Of a DNA stretch of 8,327 nucleotides, positions 6,601 to 8,327 are shown in pieces (position 1 is the first letter of the stretch; every line of letters begins with the position of its first letter). The stretch comes from Anaerolineae bacterium. Lineage in GTDB: Bacteria; Chloroflexota; Anaerolineae; Anaerolineales; Villigracilaceae. The translations under genes were made by a program, and so were the position numbers. The DNA lies in assembly GCA_003141915.1 (NCBI GenBank), contig PLNY01000002.1, forward strand, positions 1 to 8,327, read 5' to 3'. Under the pieces are notes generated by a model. That model was not told the origin of the DNA, ran no database searches, and was given only the letters and a program-made list of their open reading frames with translations.

Positions 6601-8327
6601 TAGGTATAGTATCCCATTGGGTCACGAGACCAGTTTAACGCGCCACAGGTGCAATAAGAGGCGAGCGTAACTTCCTGATTGGCGTTCGTGATGGCTACAA
6701 GGTGTTGAAGCGGGTCATACCCATAATATGTCCAGTTGCCAAGCTTGTCACATGAAGCAGTCAAATCAAGTCTGTTATATACATTGGAAACATATCCTTC
6801 TGAATCGCTTTGCAACACAAGGCGATTTAGCTTGTCCCAGGCATAAGTGGTGGTGACGCCACGTTCGTTTTGCCATGTGTAAACCAACCCATTGGTATAG
6901 GCAAAAGTGTTAGTGCGGCCAATTTCAACATCCGTGACTTTTATCAGGAATCCTGTTGAATCGTAATTGTTCGTGGTGGTCAACCCCGCCGGAGAGTGGA
7001 CGCTTGAGATTCGATTATTACTATTGTAATTGATAGAAGTCACATAGCCAACTGCATTTGTCATTTTAGTTGGCAGAGGAACCGTGTAAGTGTTGATTAT
7101 TTCCTGATTCCACGGATTATCTATCCATAAATTCAAATCCCATTGCCATGCCGTGTAGGTGTTCCCTGCTATAACTTTTGAAATAGTGGAATACTTATAG
7201 CTGTTTGTAGCCCCCGATTCATCAATAGAAGCTACAAGCAGATTCGCGTAGTTCATGGCCGATGTGCCTGCCGGTGGAACTAATGACCAAGCACCGCAAG
7301 TGTTTGTTGTAGATTCCGCAAAATCAATCAGGGGATGATTTGGATAAGTTGGGCCAGATAAAACATTTCCGCTACCATCGTTAAGATCATAAATAAGGCT
7401 GTATTCACTTGCAATGCAGCTATTGCTTAATACAAAAGAAATTGTATTTGTCGCGTAAATAAAGGTATTTGTTCTCGTTCTAACGACGCCATCGGCAAGC
7501 GTGTATGTGGATATATCTTTTGTAACATATCCGTCTGAATTAAATTGTTTCCAATCATATTCAGTATTGCCGGATGGTTGGCGGCGAGCGATTACGGCAA
7601 CCTGCGAGTTTGTGCCTTGAAGATAATTTAGGGTCTTGCCGTAATAATCGTAAAATGTCAATTGCCCCGGCGTGGTTCCATCGGGCGAAGGTTCTTGTTC
7701 TACTGAAATAAGGTCGGTTTGACTGACATTGTTGGCATCACCAAGCCAATGTTGCATCCGGCCTTTCAAATAATCACTAGCCGTAAAATTTGTAACTGCC
7801 AGAGTTGAAAGTGCGGCGCTTTGGCGGGTGTCCCAATGAAAACTATTGCGCCAAGATGCGGCTGCATAATCATGGCTGATCTCATTTGCCCCTGCATCCA
7901 AAGTTCCCAGAGGCGTTGATTGCGGAACTACACCGCTAGGAAATTGTTCGTTGGCAACTACGGCAGACGAATTAAAGCTATAACCGTAGATATTTATACC
8001 GCCATTTGGGTCAGTGACCGTCACTGCTCGGTTTAGCGTATAAGAATCGCCGTTTAACGTCGAATCATTCGTGCCGGGAAGATCTTGGTCGTAATAACTA
8101 AAGCTAGTGGTTCCATAAGGTGTATTTAGTGCATACACGCGACCGTTTGAATCCCAACTTATCCCGCTACTATTTGTGACGGCATCCGTGATGTTGGTCA
8201 AGTTTCCAGACCCATCGTAGGCAAATGTTGCGGTTTGGTTATAGGGAGTCGTTATTGTTTGCACTAAACCTGAAATTGGAGTGCTTGAAAAATATGCAAA
8301 CTTGTTAGTTTTGTTATCGTAGTCAGC
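3681..8327 (-). CDS. RHS/YD-repeat polymorphic toxin with C-terminal HNH-type nuclease tip (5' end off window)
   Basis: Giant RHS protein, 1548 residues visible. The frame runs open to the right edge (…ADYDNKTNKFAYF…), so the GTG at 8264 is not the real start and secretion domains are not visible. Residues 20 to about 1200 are mostly YD repeats (YDSSGNLTNLVDG, FDLFGRLTNKLDN, YDANGNLTNDGL), which in this family build a hollow beta cocoon enclosing the toxin. Residues about 1023-1086 form a non-YD insert. The RHS-associated core spans about 1210-1312: YYHSDALGNV, LYDPYGN, RFYDPNLQRFVNRDP, NLYAYALNSP, closing with DPFG at 1309-1312, where related proteins self-cleave. The 236-residue tip follows. 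In transcription order it comes before the candidate immunity gene and the outer-membrane protein. GC is moderate (25 of 60 bases at 7441-7500), clearly below the relaxase. The RHS identity is certain; export route and target cells cannot be told from this window. Confidence 0.93.
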   Translation of the reverse strand, partial: ADYDNKTNKFAYFSSTPISGLVQTITTPYNQTATFAYDGSGNLTNITDAVTNSSGISWDSNGRVYALNTPYGTTSFSYYDQDLPGTNDSTLNGDSYTLNRAVTVTDPNGGINIYGYSFNSSAVVANEQFPSGVVPQSTPLGTLDAGANEISHDYAAASWRNSFHWDTRQSAALSTLAVTNFTASDYLKGRMQHWLGDANNVSQTDLISVEQEPSPDGTTPGQLTFYDYYGKTLNYLQGTNSQVAVIARRQPSGNTEYDWKQFNSDGYVTKDISTYTLADGVVRTRTNTFIYATNTISFVLSNSCIASEYSLIYDLNDGSGNVLSGPTYPNHPLIDFAESTTNTCGAWSLVPPAGTSAMNYANLLVASIDESGATNSYKYSTISKVIAGNTYTAWQWDLNLWIDNPWNQEIINTYTVPLPTKMTNAVGYVTSINYNSNNRISSVHSPAGLTTTNNYDSTGFLIKVTDVEIGRTNTFAYTNGLVYTWQNERGVTTTYAWDKLNRLVLQSDSEGYVSNVYNRLDLTASCDKLGNWTYYGYDPLQHLVAITNANQEVTLASYCTCGALNWSRDPMGYYTYYNYDLAGRLTSVQYPDGYTVTNYYNAISQLVRTADSVAYITNSFDLQGLVTVAANSVGVIRSNSYDILDRPQSVTDSRGVVTSLAYDAIDRVLTNVVVGVGTNSFVYSANGLTQVADGLRTNLTRLQNDVLGRVLLRTNANNEVTQFQYDSSGNLTNLVDGKLQKTLFQFDLFGRLTNKLDNTLASVLKLTYDANSQITTRWTPEKGTTTFGRDSVGRVRTNSYPLNPQITFSYDNDGRLTNMVDGIGSTVFTYSPAGQLQSEGGLWPNDTVSRTYNNRLRSTLTLNSMTTAYGFDAAHRLYSLIGAGGSFGYTYNSGGYSSPLVKTITLPYGMSITNGYDIGGRLTGTVLLSSNLVALDSEKYVYDADNRRTSQTRYDNSTVTYTYNPIGQLKTASAKESGSTTRLNEQFGYAYDAAGNLLARTNNTLTQNFSANSVNQLTNVTRTGTLTVAGNTAQAVTSVTVNGQNAALYGDKTFATTAGLTLANGTNTFTTVVQFPSNSITKVNVSQLPTPVTYQYDANGNLTNDGLRSLSYDDENQLVNVTISGQSKSDFVYDGLGRRRITRDYTWNSSWILTSEVHYLYDGKLVIQDRDTNNNALAYYDRGLDLSGTLQDAGGIGGLLARTDIKGTVYYHSDALGNVTMLVDRYQTLEARYLYDPYGNTIGKWGGYADVNHYRFSSKEFLPLSGLYYFGGRFYDPNLQRFVNRDPLAELGGMNLYAYALNSPMLYIDPFGFIWYDDLASYVANSAGRAKDIINNSLPPAAAAAVDTAVDLGSGLASTPAAIGHLGEGSGTFSADPSWENAAGVARDVSTAAGVLSAGLEGVPSAKAPFGDSPVGLRPPGKGSAPITSKPSSTPCPTAATRPNATRGWKTGDPINNLTSKGSVPSWDSVRQRYWKNEAQNNAGNYSDANLDRMKQGLAPQRVNPTTGDVESMELHHTPAQRNGGLFDVQPVWPDEHAAVDPFRQTGN
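3684..4391 (-). other. Variable toxin tip with HNH/Endo VII (LHH-like) nuclease signature
   Basis: This is the part of the RHS protein after the DPFG motif (residues 1313-1548). Its first ~130 residues are a linker or pre-toxin region rich in Ala, Gly, Ser and Pro (LPPAAAAAVDTAVDLGSGLA, VARDVSTAAGVLSAGLEG, then a proline-rich stretch). The nuclease begins around GWKTGDPINNLTSKG, then VPSWDSVRQRYWKNEA, LDRMKQGLAPQR and the key segment SMELHHTPAQRNGGLFDVQP. Candidate metal or catalytic residues are H1516-H1517, N1523 and H1537 (WPDEH). This fits the HNH/Endonuclease VII superfamily of polymorphic toxins with an LHH-type motif, so a DNase (or less likely RNase) is predicted. The protein ends 11 residues after H1537, as expected for a terminal effector. 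Subfamily is uncertain without a profile search. Confidence 0.75.
4392..4700 (-). other. RHS repeat-associated core domain
   Basis: Segment of the RHS protein (residues 1210-1312) with the highly conserved core. It starts at YYHSDALGNVTMLVD, passes through RFSSKEFLPLSGLYYFGGRFYDP and NRDPLAELGGMNLYAYALNSP, and closes at YIDPFG. In studied RHS proteins this region plugs the cocoon and holds the aspartates that cut off the toxin. The aspartates of NRDP and IDPFG are present here, so self-cleavage is plausible. Confidence 0.9.
5070..5261 (-). other. Ig-like insert within the YD-repeat shell
   Basis: About 64 residues (1023-1086) of the RHS protein that lack the YD pattern: TGTLTVAG, TSVTVNGQNAAL, DKTFATTAGLTLANGTNTFT. 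The series of short strands around VNGQ and NGTNTFT resembles the small Ig-like (glucodextranase B-type) domains sometimes inserted in RHS proteins. YD repeats resume at VTYQYDANGNL. The fold assignment is from pattern only. Confidence 0.5.

Noticed and set aside
8262..8264. GTG as the start of the RHS protein
   Set aside because: No in-frame stop occurs between it and the right edge, and 21 upstream codons read as ordinary RHS sequence, so the gene continues off the window.
3681..8327. Repeats in the RHS gene as a CRISPR or DNA-level tandem array
   Set aside because: The repetition is at protein level (YD motifs of varying spacing); the DNA copies are diverged, with no constant repeat/spacer pattern.

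Overview
The window looks like a stretch of bacterial accessory genome, and Verrucomicrobiota or a close relative is the most likely host. This rests on the style of the giant YD-repeat protein (asparagine/threonine-rich repeats such as YDSSGNLTNL, and a YCTCG element inside a repeat) and on weak or absent Shine-Dalgarno sequences. It is an inference from family resemblance, not a phylogenetic result.

Left part (1-2137, plus strand, GC-rich). The window opens inside a large conjugative relaxase-helicase of the MobF/TrwC/TraI type. Only the C-terminal SF1 helicase half is present (585 codons); the relaxase half lies off the left edge. Nineteen bases after its stop codon is a small gene for a 119-residue protein of unknown function. 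Together they mark a plasmid or integrative conjugative/mobilisable element.

Right part (2176-8327, minus strand, clearly lower GC). Three tightly packed genes point left and converge on the relaxase operon. First in transcription order is a giant RHS/YD-repeat protein (1548 residues visible, N-terminus off the right edge). It ends in a canonical RHS core closed by a DPFG motif, followed by a 236-residue variable tip carrying an HNH/Endo VII-type nuclease signature (ELHH...EH). Fourteen bases later comes a 148-residue protein in the position of a cognate immunity gene, whose C-terminus carries an acidic DDDFND loop resembling known Ca2+-binding loops. Eighteen bases after that is a signal-peptide-bearing outer-membrane beta-barrel protein of the SphA / phenol-degradation MetA-like transporter family.

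Reading as a system: the RHS protein most likely delivers a toxic nuclease tip, and the 148-aa protein is the best immunity candidate. The outer-membrane protein is an unusual third member of the cluster. A polymorphic toxin cassette next to conjugation genes suggests toxin cargo on a mobile element, but element boundaries are not visible. I found no tRNA, rRNA, CRISPR array, insertion sequence or convincing terminator.
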